Of a DNA stretch of 64,000 nt, positions 26,200 through 34,020 are shown piece after piece; the first letter of the stretch is position 1, and every line of letters starts with the position of its first letter. The notes below the pieces were generated by a model. The model searched no databases, was not told the DNA's origin, and saw only the letters and a program-made list of their open reading frames with translations. Origin of the DNA: Mesorhizobium sp. WSM4904 (GTDB lineage: Bacteria; Pseudomonadota; Alphaproteobacteria; Rhizobiales; Rhizobiaceae); contig NZ_CP121354.1 of assembly GCF_029674545.1 (NCBI RefSeq), forward strand, positions 5,651,001 to 5,715,000. The letters are read 5' to 3'. Both the position numbers and the translations under genes were made by a program.

Positions 26200-26817
26200 T
26201 TATCGAAGCTTGTCGGCCCCTCGATCCCACCGGTCTTCCAACAGATGGTCATGCCTTTCGACCAGCGCTTGCGATGAGCTTTCATGCAGAAGTTCCAGAA
26301 CGCGTGCACGTGCACGGTTGAGGCGGCTCTTCACGGTTCCGATCGCACAATCGCATATCTCAGCCGTTTCTTCATAGCTGACGCCCAGCACACCGATCAG
26401 CATCAATACCTCACGCTGATGTGCGGGAAGCTTCTGGATCGCTCGATAAACTTCCTTGCTTCGAATGGACCAGTCCTGGGAGGCTTCCGAAATCGGCCGG
26501 CTGGAGGCACAATCAAGTAGCCCTGGTGCTTCCCTCGCCGCAGCCCTGACCCGCGTGTAGTGGGTGTTGCGCATGATGGTAAAAAGCCAGGACTTCAAAC
26601 GCGTTCCCGGCTCGAACTTGTCCAGATTGGCAAGCCCTTTAATCAAGGTTTCCTGCACCAGATCGTCCGCATCGTCGGGCACACGGCAAAAGGTACGAGC
26701 AAAGGCACGCAAGGCAGGGATGAGGTCAACGACGGAGATTTCACCCGGTGCACAATCTGGCGCGGCATGACCATTGGGTAACACGGTTCGACCCCAGCAG
26801 ATAGAGTTGAGGAACAT
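26200..26817 (-). CDS. EcfG-like ECF RNA polymerase sigma factor
   Basis: 205 aa. Region 2 is PDDADDLVQETLIKGLANLD with KSWLFTIMRN, and region 4 is LPAHQREVLMLIGVLGVSYE followed by CAIGTVKSRLNRARA. The LIPALRAFARTF opening and spacing match EcfG/RpoE2 (ECF15) sigma factors of the alphaproteobacterial general stress response. Start ATG 26817, although a GTG at 26784 is possible. A GGAAC-N16-CATT box at 26829-26853 suggests autoregulation. Convergent with the NepR-like gene. Confidence 0.88.
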   Translation of the reverse strand: MFLNSICWGRTVLPNGHAAPDCAPGEISVVDLIPALRAFARTFCRVPDDADDLVQETLIKGLANLDKFEPGTRLKSWLFTIMRNTHYTRVRAAAREAPGLLDCASSRPISEASQDWSIRSKEVYRAIQKLPAHQREVLMLIGVLGVSYEETAEICDCAIGTVKSRLNRARARVLELLHESSSQALVERHDHLLEDRWDRGADKLR

Positions 26818-26828
26818 TGATTAGGGAA

Positions 26829-26853
26829 AATGCGTGACATTGATGATCGTTCC
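26829..26853 (-). promoter_or_regulatory. EcfG/RpoE2-type promoter box of the sigma gene
   Basis: Minus strand GGAAC (26853-26849), 16 nt, CATT (26832-26829). The leader before ATG 26817 would be only a few nucleotides, which favours leaderless translation or the internal GTG at 26784. Confidence 0.45.
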
Positions 26854-26893
26854 TGTTGGAAACGAACTTGCCCGAAGGCCCTTGCCAGCGCGC

Positions 26894-28180
26894 CTAGAGG
26901 AACCAACTCGCCACCAATCCAATCGAGGCCGCAAAGATTGCCACCGTCGTGATGCCTCCCAAGATATTCGTGCTCCGGCTGTTGACTTGGTCGCCCATAA
27001 TCCTGCGATTGTTCGTCATCAAAAGAATCAACAGCAGGAGCTGAGGAGTGGAAAAGCCTTGCACGGTGCCAGCCCAGATCAGCGCCTGCATCGGATTGAA
27101 CCCAAAGAAATTGAGGCCGACCGCGATCAGCGTGAATGCCCCGGTTGCAAGATAGAAGCCCGCCGCATCCTGCGGCTTCGCGTTCATGCCGTGCTTCCAG
27201 CCCATTGTTTGCGCGAGATCGAAGGCCGCACCGGTTGTCATGACGGGGACGGCCAGAAAACCAACGCCGATCAAACCGGCGGCGAAGATTACGCCTGCCG
27301 CATCGCCGGCAAGCGGCCGGAGTGCTTCAGCTGCCTGGGCCGCCGTTTCAATCCGGGTCTGCCCGGCCTTGTGGAGCGTCGATCCGGTTGAAAGAATAAT
27401 GAAATACATGATCAGGTTGGAAAACGTCATACCGATCAGAATGTCGTGGCGCGATCGGCGCAATTCTTCCGTTGTCGCGCCTTTCCGTTTCTCAAGCGTG
27501 GTTCTACCCAGCGCTTTCTCCTCTTCCACCTCCTGGTTGGATTGCCAGGTATAGAGGTAGGCTGAAAGGGTGGTGCCTATGATCGCAACGAGGATCGACA
27601 AATACTCGCGGCTGAAGTGTAGCTTTGGCAGGAACGTACCACTCAGCACCTGCATCAGTTCGGGCCGGGCGAGGACAGCCGAGACAACATAAGCGAGCAG
27701 CGCCAATGCCAGCACCCGGAATAGATTCCTGAGAAGATCGTAAGAACCGAAGACCTGAAGAGCGAACATGAACGCCGCAATCAAAGCGACAACGATCGGG
27801 ATCGGTACCGGCACAAACAGGTTGATCGCCGCCGCCATGGCGCCGAGATCCGCCGCAGCTTCAATGGTGTTGCCGATCAGGACACCAATCAGAACAGACC
27901 ACAGCAGCCATCGCGGATAGAAGTCCGCCATGACCTGGAACAACCCCCGCCCTGATACTTGGCCGAGCTTCGATGATAGGTACACGACCGTGTACATCAT
28001 CGGCAGTGTCACGGGCGCGGTCCAAAGCAGGTCCGGCCCGAACCTTGCTCCCGCGCTGGCATAGGTTCCGATTGCCGAGCAGTCGTCGTCAGCAGCACCG
28101 GCGATCAGCGCCAGGCCAACAGTTCTTCCGATGCCTTTGCTCGTCCGCCTGTCTGCCTCTGTATCGGCTTGCTCGGTCAT
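26894..28180 (-). CDS. Nramp-related divalent metal transporter, divergent
   Basis: 428 aa, about eleven membrane helices. The first helix carries GLALIAGAADDDCSAIGTYA in place of the classical DPGN metal motif, and the sixth-helix region reads GFLAVPVMTTGAAFDLAQTM without the usual Met-Pro-His. This is the Nramp-related clade whose substrates (Mn, Mg or others) are less certain. Start ATG 28180, preceded directly by an in-frame GTG. A GGAAC-N17-AGTT box lies about 70 nt upstream. Confidence 0.85.
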   Translation of the reverse strand: MTEQADTEADRRTSKGIGRTVGLALIAGAADDDCSAIGTYASAGARFGPDLLWTAPVTLPMMYTVVYLSSKLGQVSGRGLFQVMADFYPRWLLWSVLIGVLIGNTIEAAADLGAMAAAINLFVPVPIPIVVALIAAFMFALQVFGSYDLLRNLFRVLALALLAYVVSAVLARPELMQVLSGTFLPKLHFSREYLSILVAIIGTTLSAYLYTWQSNQEVEEEKALGRTTLEKRKGATTEELRRSRHDILIGMTFSNLIMYFIILSTGSTLHKAGQTRIETAAQAAEALRPLAGDAAGVIFAAGLIGVGFLAVPVMTTGAAFDLAQTMGWKHGMNAKPQDAAGFYLATGAFTLIAVGLNFFGFNPMQALIWAGTVQGFSTPQLLLLILLMTNNRRIMGDQVNSRSTNILGGITTVAIFAASIGLVASWFL

Positions 28181-28525
28181 CACCTGCGCTCGACGCCATC
28201 GAAAAGGATCGGCTGAACGTGCGGGTGCCGCCTTTGCTTGCCGGACCGAACTGCCGCATCAAGCGTTTTGTTCCGCCTCGACCGTATCCGGACGACGAAA
28301 ACGGAAGCGCTATGCGGCGAGCGCGGGAAGCGCGTCGTGACGAAACAGATTTTCCGGCGACACTTTGGCGCTGGCCCGACCGGACATATTCACCTGTCGT
28401 CGCGCCATAATCTCGACGGCAAGCGGAATACTGCTGGCGATCCTCAGTTGGGAATTGCTTTGGAGGAAGATCGGAGCGGCCCGGCATTTCGAGCCACTGC
28501 AGACAGCCAAGCTCTGGCGTGGTTG
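28181..28525. other. intergenic stretch, promoter only
   Basis: About 345 nt between the Nramp gene and the next minus-strand gene. Apart from the stress box at 28249-28274 I see no credible gene; the open frames here are composition-driven. Confidence 0.6.
28249..28274 (-). promoter_or_regulatory. EcfG/RpoE2-type promoter box
   Basis: Minus strand GGAAC (28274-28270), 17 nt, AGTT (28252-28249), upstream of the Nramp-related gene. Confidence 0.5.
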
Positions 28526-29437
28526 TCAGCCGCGAACGAACCGCGCTTCGTCTTCATCGCGCTGCTTGCCGCCGAGCACGGCCGCGATACTTGCGATAAA
28601 AGCACCCACGATCATCGACAGGGCTCCGACCAGCGCAAAAGTGGCGCTTGCCTTCCTGGCTGTGTCGGCGACCGCCTTCGCCTTGTTCTTGGCATCTTCC
28701 ATGCCCGCGAGGACACTGTCGACGCGCTTCTCTGCATCGGCCTGCGAAAGCCCGGCGCGAGAGGCGACAAGTTTCGCAAGGTAGGTCTTGTCCTCGGCCG
28801 AGACTTCGCCCCTGGCGGCGCTCGCTACCAGAATGCGCGATGCCTGTGCGGTCACACCGGCATCGTTCTGCCCAGCCGGAGCAACCGTGCTGGTATCGGC
28901 CGGACGGAACAGCGTATCGACGAAGTAGCCCAGAGTGTTGCCGTCGGTCGTGCCGCTTGCGGCATTTGTGGCTGCAGACGTGGCGCCTGCCGCCGCGCCT
29001 GAAGCGACGTTGGACGCGGCCTGAACCCCTGCACCCACTGTTGCCGACAGAGCGGAGCCAAGGACGCCGGCAACCAGCAGCGTTGCTAGCGCCCAGGCAA
29101 GGAAGCCATGAGCCGTGTCGCGAAAATAGACTTCGTCGTCATGAATGCCGACCCATTTTGTGCGCAGGCGGCCGGCCAGATAGCCGCCGAGGCCGGACGA
29201 GAGCCACTGCACGACGACCAGCCAAACCGCAGCCGAAACAGCGAAAGTGGCGGCCGAGGCGCTTGCACCCGTCCAAGGTGAAACCATGGTCAGCCCCAGG
29301 CCGGAGCCGATGAGCATCAGGATCACCGTCAGCGTGGAAGCAGCGAAAGCCCCCGCCACGATTGGGCCCCAGCTTACGGCGGACAACGAAGATTCCCTTG
29401 CCCCGGAAACTTCAACATCAGTAACAGGCGAGACCAT
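28526..29437 (-). CDS. polytopic membrane protein of unknown function
   Basis: 303 aa. The N-terminal half has three hydrophobic segments (SWGPIVAGAFAASTLTVILM, VSAAVWLVVVQWLSSGLGGY, FLAWALATLLVAGVLGSALS), then an Ala/Thr/Gly-rich middle and a helical region with KTYLAKLVASRAGLSQADAE. A last helix is near the C-terminus. Rhizobial homologues are, I believe, often labelled PhnA-like without evidence. ATG 29437 follows AGGAG by 7 nt, 10 nt after the tiny gene upstream; the two form an operon behind one stress box. Confidence 0.75.
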   Translation of the reverse strand: MVSPVTDVEVSGARESSLSAVSWGPIVAGAFAASTLTVILMLIGSGLGLTMVSPWTGASASAATFAVSAAVWLVVVQWLSSGLGGYLAGRLRTKWVGIHDDEVYFRDTAHGFLAWALATLLVAGVLGSALSATVGAGVQAASNVASGAAAGATSAATNAASGTTDGNTLGYFVDTLFRPADTSTVAPAGQNDAGVTAQASRILVASAARGEVSAEDKTYLAKLVASRAGLSQADAEKRVDSVLAGMEDAKNKAKAVADTARKASATFALVGALSMIVGAFIASIAAVLGGKQRDEDEARFVRG

Positions 29438-29447
29438 GGTGAAGCTC

Positions 29448-29525
29448 CTACCGTGCGAACAACAACAGGAGGATAATAATCGGAATCGGAACTCCGAGCA
29501 GCCAAAGCAATATACCGCGTCCCAT
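29448..29525 (-). CDS. tiny single-helix membrane protein
   Basis: 25 aa from ATG 29525, with AGGAG 8 nt upstream. It is almost wholly hydrophobic (Leu, Ile, Pro and Val) after an initial MGRG and ends in an Arg. The strong ribosome site, a GGAAC box at 29557-29581 and tight spacing to the following membrane-protein gene argue that it is translated. I recall similar unnamed peptides in rhizobial genomes. It may stabilise or regulate the downstream membrane protein (inference). Confidence 0.6.
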   Translation of the reverse strand: MGRGILLWLLGVPIPIIILLLLFAR

Positions 29526-30043
29526 AGCGATCTCCTATATTTCGATATGAAATATCAATTCCTGAAACAAGCTTTCGTTCCAATGGTCAAACGACAGAAT
29601 TTTGAAATAGAATGCACTGGATTTATTCATCGAATGCGGCGCACAACTGGGTGCTTTGCTTGCCCATCCATGGTTGGGGAGCCCGGTCAGTCTTATCACT
29701 GATCTGCGGCGCCCTAACGTCGGTGCCGCTGCAAGGACCAAACGTCAAAACGGCGTATTAGTTTCACCTTAATGAACTGACGGACTCCAGCGTGGTGACC
29801 AGAGCGGCAACTCAGCCCCCCTCTGCCGCCACAGTTGCAAGGCCCACAAGCCTGCCGCTCGCTGTCCGAAATCGCGGACAGCGTGGCGAACCGAGATCTA
29901 ATACCGATTGAGTCGGATTGTTCCGAATTCTACGTCGGCGCCTGCCCCCGGACGCCGGCCCCCCGGCCACAGGCATGTCTCTATTGCGCGATTGGAGGTC
30001 ACTGCAGGTTGTCCGCAGCTTTGCCGCTCCTTCCGGGTCGTGT
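29526..30043. other. intergenic stretch with one promoter box
   Basis: About 518 nt. Besides the stress box at 29557-29581, I see no gene, repeat or clear hairpin. The frames here have random composition. Confidence 0.55.
29557..29581 (-). promoter_or_regulatory. EcfG/RpoE2-type promoter box
   Basis: Minus strand GGAAC (29581-29577), 16 nt, AATT (29560-29557), 31 nt before the tiny gene's ATG. Confidence 0.5.
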
Positions 30044-31075
30044 TCAGTAACCCCCGATGATCGGCAGGATCTCGCCGGTGATGTAGCTTGAGCATTGCGG
30101 CGAGGCCAGAAACACATAGGCCGGCGCGATCTCCTCCGGCTGCGCGGGCCGTTTCATCGGCGTCTGGGCGCCGAAGCGCGAAACGTCCTCGGACTCCTTC
30201 TCCGATGGGTTGAGCGGAGTCCATACCGGGCCTGGCGCCACCGCGTTGACGCGGATGCCCCTGCCGATGAGGCTGCCGGAGAGCGCCCGGGTGAAGGCGT
30301 GGATGCCGCCCTTGGTCATCGAATAGTCGACCAGCTCCTTCGAGCCCTCGATGCCGGTGACGGAGCCGGTGTTGACGATCGCCGAGCCCGGCTTCATGTG
30401 CGGCACCGCTTCCTGCGCCATGTGGAAATAGCCGTAGAGATTGGTTTTCAGCGTGGTGTCGAAATGCTGCTCGGTGAGGTCGGCGAAATCGGTCGAGTGC
30501 ACCTGGAAGGCGGCGTTGTTGACCAGCACGTCGATCCTGCCGAAGGTCTTAACCGTCTGCTCAACCACCTTGCGACAAAAGTTTCTTCTGGCGACGTCGC
30601 CGCGAAGAATGATGCAGCGTCTACCTTCGGCCTCGACCGCTTGCTTCGTCACCTTGGCGTCGCGGTCCTCGCTGAGATAAACAACCGCGACGTCCGCCCC
30701 TTCGCGCGCGAAGAGCACGGCCACGGCGCGGCCGATGCCGGAATCGCCGCCGGTGATCAGCGCCACCTTGCCCTCCAGCTTGCCCGAGCCCAGCCAGAAC
30801 GGCGCGTCATAGAGCGGTGCCGGGTCGATCGCCCATTCCTCTCCGGGCTTCGGATGATGCTGCTTCGGGAATGGCGGTACTGGATATTGCCTAGCGCCGG
30901 CCTGCATGGCGCCTTGCGATTTGGATTTGCCGTTTGACTTGGCGCGATCGGCCGCATCGACCTTGCGCTGCACGCTCCGCTGCCGGCTCGCCGCCTGCTC
31001 GGTGGCGGATTTGGTCGGCGAGGCGGATCTCATCAGCGCAGCTGATTTTCTTGCTCTTGCGGATTTCGTCAGCAT
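30044..31075 (-). CDS. SDR-family oxidoreductase with Lys/Arg/Ala-rich N-terminal tail
   Basis: 343 aa. A classical SDR domain starts near residue 98 with ALITGGDSGIGRAVAVLFA, has VNNAAF, and the catalytic serine and YSMTK tetrad. It matches the YhdF/YghA branch annotated as stress-induced dehydrogenases. The first ~55 residues are rich in Lys, Arg, Ser and Ala (for example TKSARARKSAALMRSASPTK) and look disordered, perhaps nucleic-acid binding. ATG 31075 follows AAGGAG by 7 nt. No GGAAC box was found upstream. Confidence 0.85.
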   Translation of the reverse strand: MLTKSARARKSAALMRSASPTKSATEQAASRQRSVQRKVDAADRAKSNGKSKSQGAMQAGARQYPVPPFPKQHHPKPGEEWAIDPAPLYDAPFWLGSGKLEGKVALITGGDSGIGRAVAVLFAREGADVAVVYLSEDRDAKVTKQAVEAEGRRCIILRGDVARRNFCRKVVEQTVKTFGRIDVLVNNAAFQVHSTDFADLTEQHFDTTLKTNLYGYFHMAQEAVPHMKPGSAIVNTGSVTGIEGSKELVDYSMTKGGIHAFTRALSGSLIGRGIRVNAVAPGPVWTPLNPSEKESEDVSRFGAQTPMKRPAQPEEIAPAYVFLASPQCSSYITGEILPIIGGY

Positions 31076-31359
31076 TGCACTCTCCTTCGATACTCTCGGG
31101 ACAACGCAGACGAACGGAAAAAGTTGGCAACGCCGCGCAAGCTGGCGATCCTCGGCTTCCCAAGACGCTCGGCTCGCGCCTCGAACTCGCTTTTGGCTGA
31201 TTGGACGCAACCGGGCGGCGGCGATTTCGTTATGGCGATCTCATCCATGTGGTGGCACACCATGAAATTCTTCCACACGAACAAAGCGGAGGCCGCCCTG
31301 ATAGCGGCGCCCTTTTCCGGGTTGGCCTGGCCTGCCAGCGAATGGGTTGGTGACGAGGC

Positions 31360-31662
31360 ATGAGCAGTTTCCTGCCGCTCACCATCCGCTTCGTCCATGG
31401 TGGCACGATGGTGGTTTCCTCGATTGCCGACGCCAAGAAAGCGCTTGGCGGGACATGGAAGGACAAGGACTCACCAGCCTATCTCAAAGCGGCTCGCTTA
31501 GTGGACGACGCAGCCAATGGGATCTGTCGACCTGCAATCGCTTTTGCCGCCTTCAAGAAGGCGGCCACCGAGCAGGGCCTGCTGCAGCCTGCCGAACCAA
31601 GTGCCGCGCTCGACATGCTGGACCAGCTCTCGTCGCGCAATGGCAAGGGCCCGCCGAGATGA
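31360..31662 (+). CDS. DUF982 domain protein
   Basis: 100 aa. LPLTIRFVHGGTMVVSSIAD, AKKALGGTWKD and AIAFAAFKKAATEQGLL follow the DUF982 pattern of small rhizobial proteins of unknown function. Start ATG at 31360 after GAGG. No stress box recognised. It precedes the YciE-type gene but is separated from it by about 190 nt that contain a new promoter box. Confidence 0.8.
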   Translation: MSSFLPLTIRFVHGGTMVVSSIADAKKALGGTWKDKDSPAYLKAARLVDDAANGICRPAIAFAAFKKAATEQGLLQPAEPSAALDMLDQLSSRNGKGPPR

Positions 31663-31723
31663 CTCCGGCCCGGGCCAGCCCATGCTGAGTTGTCGAACAC
31701 GACGGTCACAAAATATTTCGTCG

Positions 31724-31748
31724 GGAACATCGCTTGATCCTGTCAGTT
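31724..31748 (+). promoter_or_regulatory. EcfG/RpoE2-type promoter box
   Basis: GGAAC (31724-31728), 16 nt, AGTT (31745-31748). The leader to ATG 31854 is about 100 nt. Confidence 0.55.
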
Positions 31749-31853
31749 TTGCTGGCTCAGGGAATGGCGAACGCCTTTCTTGAATTCGCTTAGGACAATG
31801 GGGCGGGAGCCGCTCCTTTTAGGGAACAGCACCCCCAACCGAAGGAGACGTCG

Positions 31854-32375
31854 ATGGTGAAGAAAAGTTCGTCCGGCGCGGCGAACGGCCTGGAAAGCCT
31901 GTTCGTGGATGGCCTGAAAGATATCTACTACGCGGAAAAGAAAATTCTGAAGACGCTGCCGAAGATGGCCAAGGCGGCACAGTCGGAAGAGGTAAGCGCA
32001 GCCTTTGAAAAACATCGCAACGAGACGGAAGGCCAGGTCGACCGGCTCGAACAGGTTTTCGAGATGTTGGGCAAGCCGGCGCGGGGCAAGACCTGCCCAG
32101 CGATCGACGGCATCATCGAAGAAGGTTCGGAAATCCTCGAGGAGTACAAGGACGCGCCGGCGCTCGACGCAGGCCTTGTGGCGGCCGCCCAGTCGGTTGA
32201 GCATTATGAAATAGCGCGCTACGGCACGCTAATCGCCTGGGCGGAGCAACTGGGCCTGAAAGACGCCCTGCCCTTGCTGCGCCAGACCCTCAAGGAAGAA
32301 TCCGCTACCGACGAGACGCTTACCAAGCTCGGCGAAAGCGGTGCGAACGAGCGGGCCCTGCAGGCGGCCGCGTGA
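31854..32375 (+). CDS. YciE/YciF-type ferritin-like protein (DUF892)
   Basis: 173 aa helical protein. GLESLFVDGLKDIYYAEKKI at the start and SVEHYEIARYGTLIAWAEQL in the second half are the DUF892 signature with the di-iron Glu/His residues. Family members are induced by general stress in enteric and rhizobial bacteria. ATG 31854 follows AAGGAGA. The GGAAC box and the following hairpin make it a single-gene unit. Confidence 0.9.
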   Translation: MVKKSSSGAANGLESLFVDGLKDIYYAEKKILKTLPKMAKAAQSEEVSAAFEKHRNETEGQVDRLEQVFEMLGKPARGKTCPAIDGIIEEGSEILEEYKDAPALDAGLVAAAQSVEHYEIARYGTLIAWAEQLGLKDALPLLRQTLKEESATDETLTKLGESGANERALQAAA

Positions 32376-32425
32376 GGTGCCTAGTATACGCTGGCTATGC
32401 ATGCCAAAGGCCAAGCTTGCAATGT

Positions 32426-32449
32426 GGCCCCGGTCTTTCGGCCGGGGCC
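32426..32449 (+). terminator. GC-rich hairpin after the YciE-type gene
   Basis: GGCCCCGG, an 8-nt loop region, then CCGGGGCC form a perfect 8-bp stem about 50 nt after the stop. No U-tract follows, so intrinsic termination is weak or it protects the 3' end. Confidence 0.4.
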
Positions 32450-32560
32450 GTGTTGCGTGACGTCGATGAACGGCACCTGGCGACGCGGACGCCGTCACCG
32501 CGTTCATCATTGGCAGCGTGGAGACGCTCCCGCCAGATAGGCGTCTGGACGGAGTTCGGC

Positions 32561-32935
32561 ATGGAACAAGCGTTCAATCGGCTTGCGGAAATTGTCGCTC
32601 ACGCCGCGGGACGTGCATGGGTCTTCGCACTGTGCTTGGCTTTACTAGTCCTTTGGGGCCTCACCGGTTGGGTTTTCCAGTACTCCGGGACTTGGCAGCT
32701 CATCATCAACACCGGCACCACGATCGTGACTTTCCTTATGGTGTTTCTTATCCAAAACACCCAGAACCGCGATGGCGCAGCCATCCAGGGCAAACTCGAT
32801 GAGCTCATTCGATCGGGCCGTGGCAAAAACGACCTCATCGGCATCGACCACCTTACGGAATCTGAGGTTCAAGAATTCAGGGACAAATTTGCAGAGGCCA
32901 AAGCCGCCAGGGAAAGCGTGGCCGCGCGCTCCTAG
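32561..32935 (+). CDS. low-affinity iron permease family protein
   Basis: 124 aa from ATG 32561, GGAG at 32551-32554. Two helices, WVFALCLALLVLWGLTGWVF and WQLIINTGTTIVTFLMVFLI, joined by QYSG, then IQNTQNRDGAAIQGKLDELI. This is the half-length bacterial version of the Fet4-like family. Transport function is unproven for such short proteins. Cytoplasmic C-terminus is charged and helical. Confidence 0.85.
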   Translation: MEQAFNRLAEIVAHAAGRAWVFALCLALLVLWGLTGWVFQYSGTWQLIINTGTTIVTFLMVFLIQNTQNRDGAAIQGKLDELIRSGRGKNDLIGIDHLTESEVQEFRDKFAEAKAARESVAARS

Positions 32936-33025
32936 AACCCTATAGCGTTCGACCGTCGAATTCGATCCGAAAGCTGCTTCGCAATTTCCTGGAATGGCCC
33001 CTATGGCTCCTTCGGACGGCGGGTC

Positions 33026-33265
33026 CTACTTGGAGCCTCGATTCTTGTTATGGGCGCTTTCCTGATTCTTGCCGCGAAGGATATTGCGGTCATCTCGATC
33101 GACGCGTGTCGCGCCCCTGAGGCTCGATCCCTTCCGCCTTGCCTCGCGCTCCCCAGCCGACCGCTTCAGCTCCGCCTTGGCGTCGAACTTCTTGGGCGCG
33201 TTCTTCGTATTCTCACGCTCTTCGATGATGCGCATCTGCTGATCGTGGGTTGTGCGTCCAGTCAT
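33026..33265 (-). CDS. small highly charged (hydrophilin-like) protein
   Basis: 79 aa from ATG 33265, AAGGAG 7 nt upstream. It consists nearly entirely of charged and polar residues (AELKRSAGEREARRKGSS and NQESAHNKNRGSK). The predicted disorder and composition are similar in kind to the protein at 25620. A GGAAC-N16-CGTT box, the textbook EcfG consensus, lies at 33287-33311. No domain recognised. Confidence 0.75.
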   Translation of the reverse strand: MTGRTTHDQQMRIIEERENTKNAPKKFDAKAELKRSAGEREARRKGSSLRGATRVDRDDRNILRGKNQESAHNKNRGSK

Positions 33266-33286
33266 TGCCTGCTCCTTTTTGTCGGT

Positions 33287-33311
33287 AACGGCAATTCGAC
33301 TCGATCGTTCC
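33287..33311 (-). promoter_or_regulatory. EcfG promoter box, consensus form
   Basis: Minus strand GGAAC (33311-33307), 16 nt, CGTT (33290-33287). This fits the published consensus exactly. Confidence 0.7.
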
Positions 33312-33530
33312 GCCATGTGCGCGGGTTTCGGCCGTTCCGGAAGTCTTCACAGGTGCTTAGGCGCCCGCCGGAGTTGGATGGGGCGAGTTATGCCGCCCAG
33401 GCAAAGTCCCGCTCCCTTCGAACGCATTGCCATCTTGCTGTTCGAATGCCGAGTTCTCGGAAGCGGTTATGCGCTTTTCACGGGTCAACCCTTGCCTCGC
33501 TTCGGGCTTGTCGAGTTACGACGATGCAAC

Positions 33531-33896
33531 TCATTGCCAGTACGGCTCGACATGCCAGTAGCCGAAGGAGGCTTCTCGAGCCGGCCTTCCGTCGTCGATT
33601 GTCAGTTCGTCAATCGAATACGCCGGCGCCGCCTTAAGCTGCTCGACGCTAAACGACACGACATAGGCTCCGCGATTGGGATCGAAGTCCAGCAGAGACC
33701 AGGGGATCGCATGATACTTCTCGCCGATGCCTAGAAAACCGCCAAACGAAATGACGGCAAACATGATGCCGTTGGCGGTTTTTTCAAGCATCACGTCTTC
33801 GATCGTTCCTATGTTTTCTCCAGCCGAATTGTAAACGTTGGTGCCGATCACTCGCGAGGCTCGGATGGCGTTGGTATGTCCACTGGGTGTTGGCAT
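33531..33896 (-). CDS. PRC-barrel domain protein
   Basis: 121 aa. NAIRASRVIGTNVYNSAGEN, IGTIEDVMLEKTANGIMFAV and FLGIGEKYHAIPWSLLDFD form a PRC-barrel, followed by a short tail. ATG 33896 is chosen because AGGAG lies 8 nt before it; the upstream GTG at 33905 sits within that ribosome site. PRC-barrels occur in photosynthetic reaction centre H subunits and RimM; in rhizobia many are stress-induced proteins of unknown role. A GGAAC-N17-CGTT box is upstream. Confidence 0.88.
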   Translation of the reverse strand: MPTPSGHTNAIRASRVIGTNVYNSAGENIGTIEDVMLEKTANGIMFAVISFGGFLGIGEKYHAIPWSLLDFDPNRGAYVVSFSVEQLKAAPAYSIDELTIDDGRPAREASFGYWHVEPYWQ

Positions 33897-33933
33897 GGCC
33901 TGCACTCCTGATTGATTGCGGGTTATGGCACCA

Positions 33934-33959
33934 AACGGTCGGGCGGAAGGCGATGTTCC
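33934..33959 (-). promoter_or_regulatory. EcfG promoter box, consensus form
   Basis: Minus strand GGAAC (33959-33955), 17 nt, CGTT (33937-33934), about 38 nt before the PRC-barrel start. Confidence 0.68.
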
Positions 33960-34020
33960 AAAAAATAATGTTCCATGAGGTCGGCATGACGAAGCGCATA
34001 AACCGGACTCGCGACACGGA

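Noticed and set aside
31124..31363. 79-codon plus-strand frame overlapping the DUF982 start by ATGA
   Set aside because: It begins with TTG, lacks a ribosome site, and its first half has random composition. The ATGA overlap alone is not enough.
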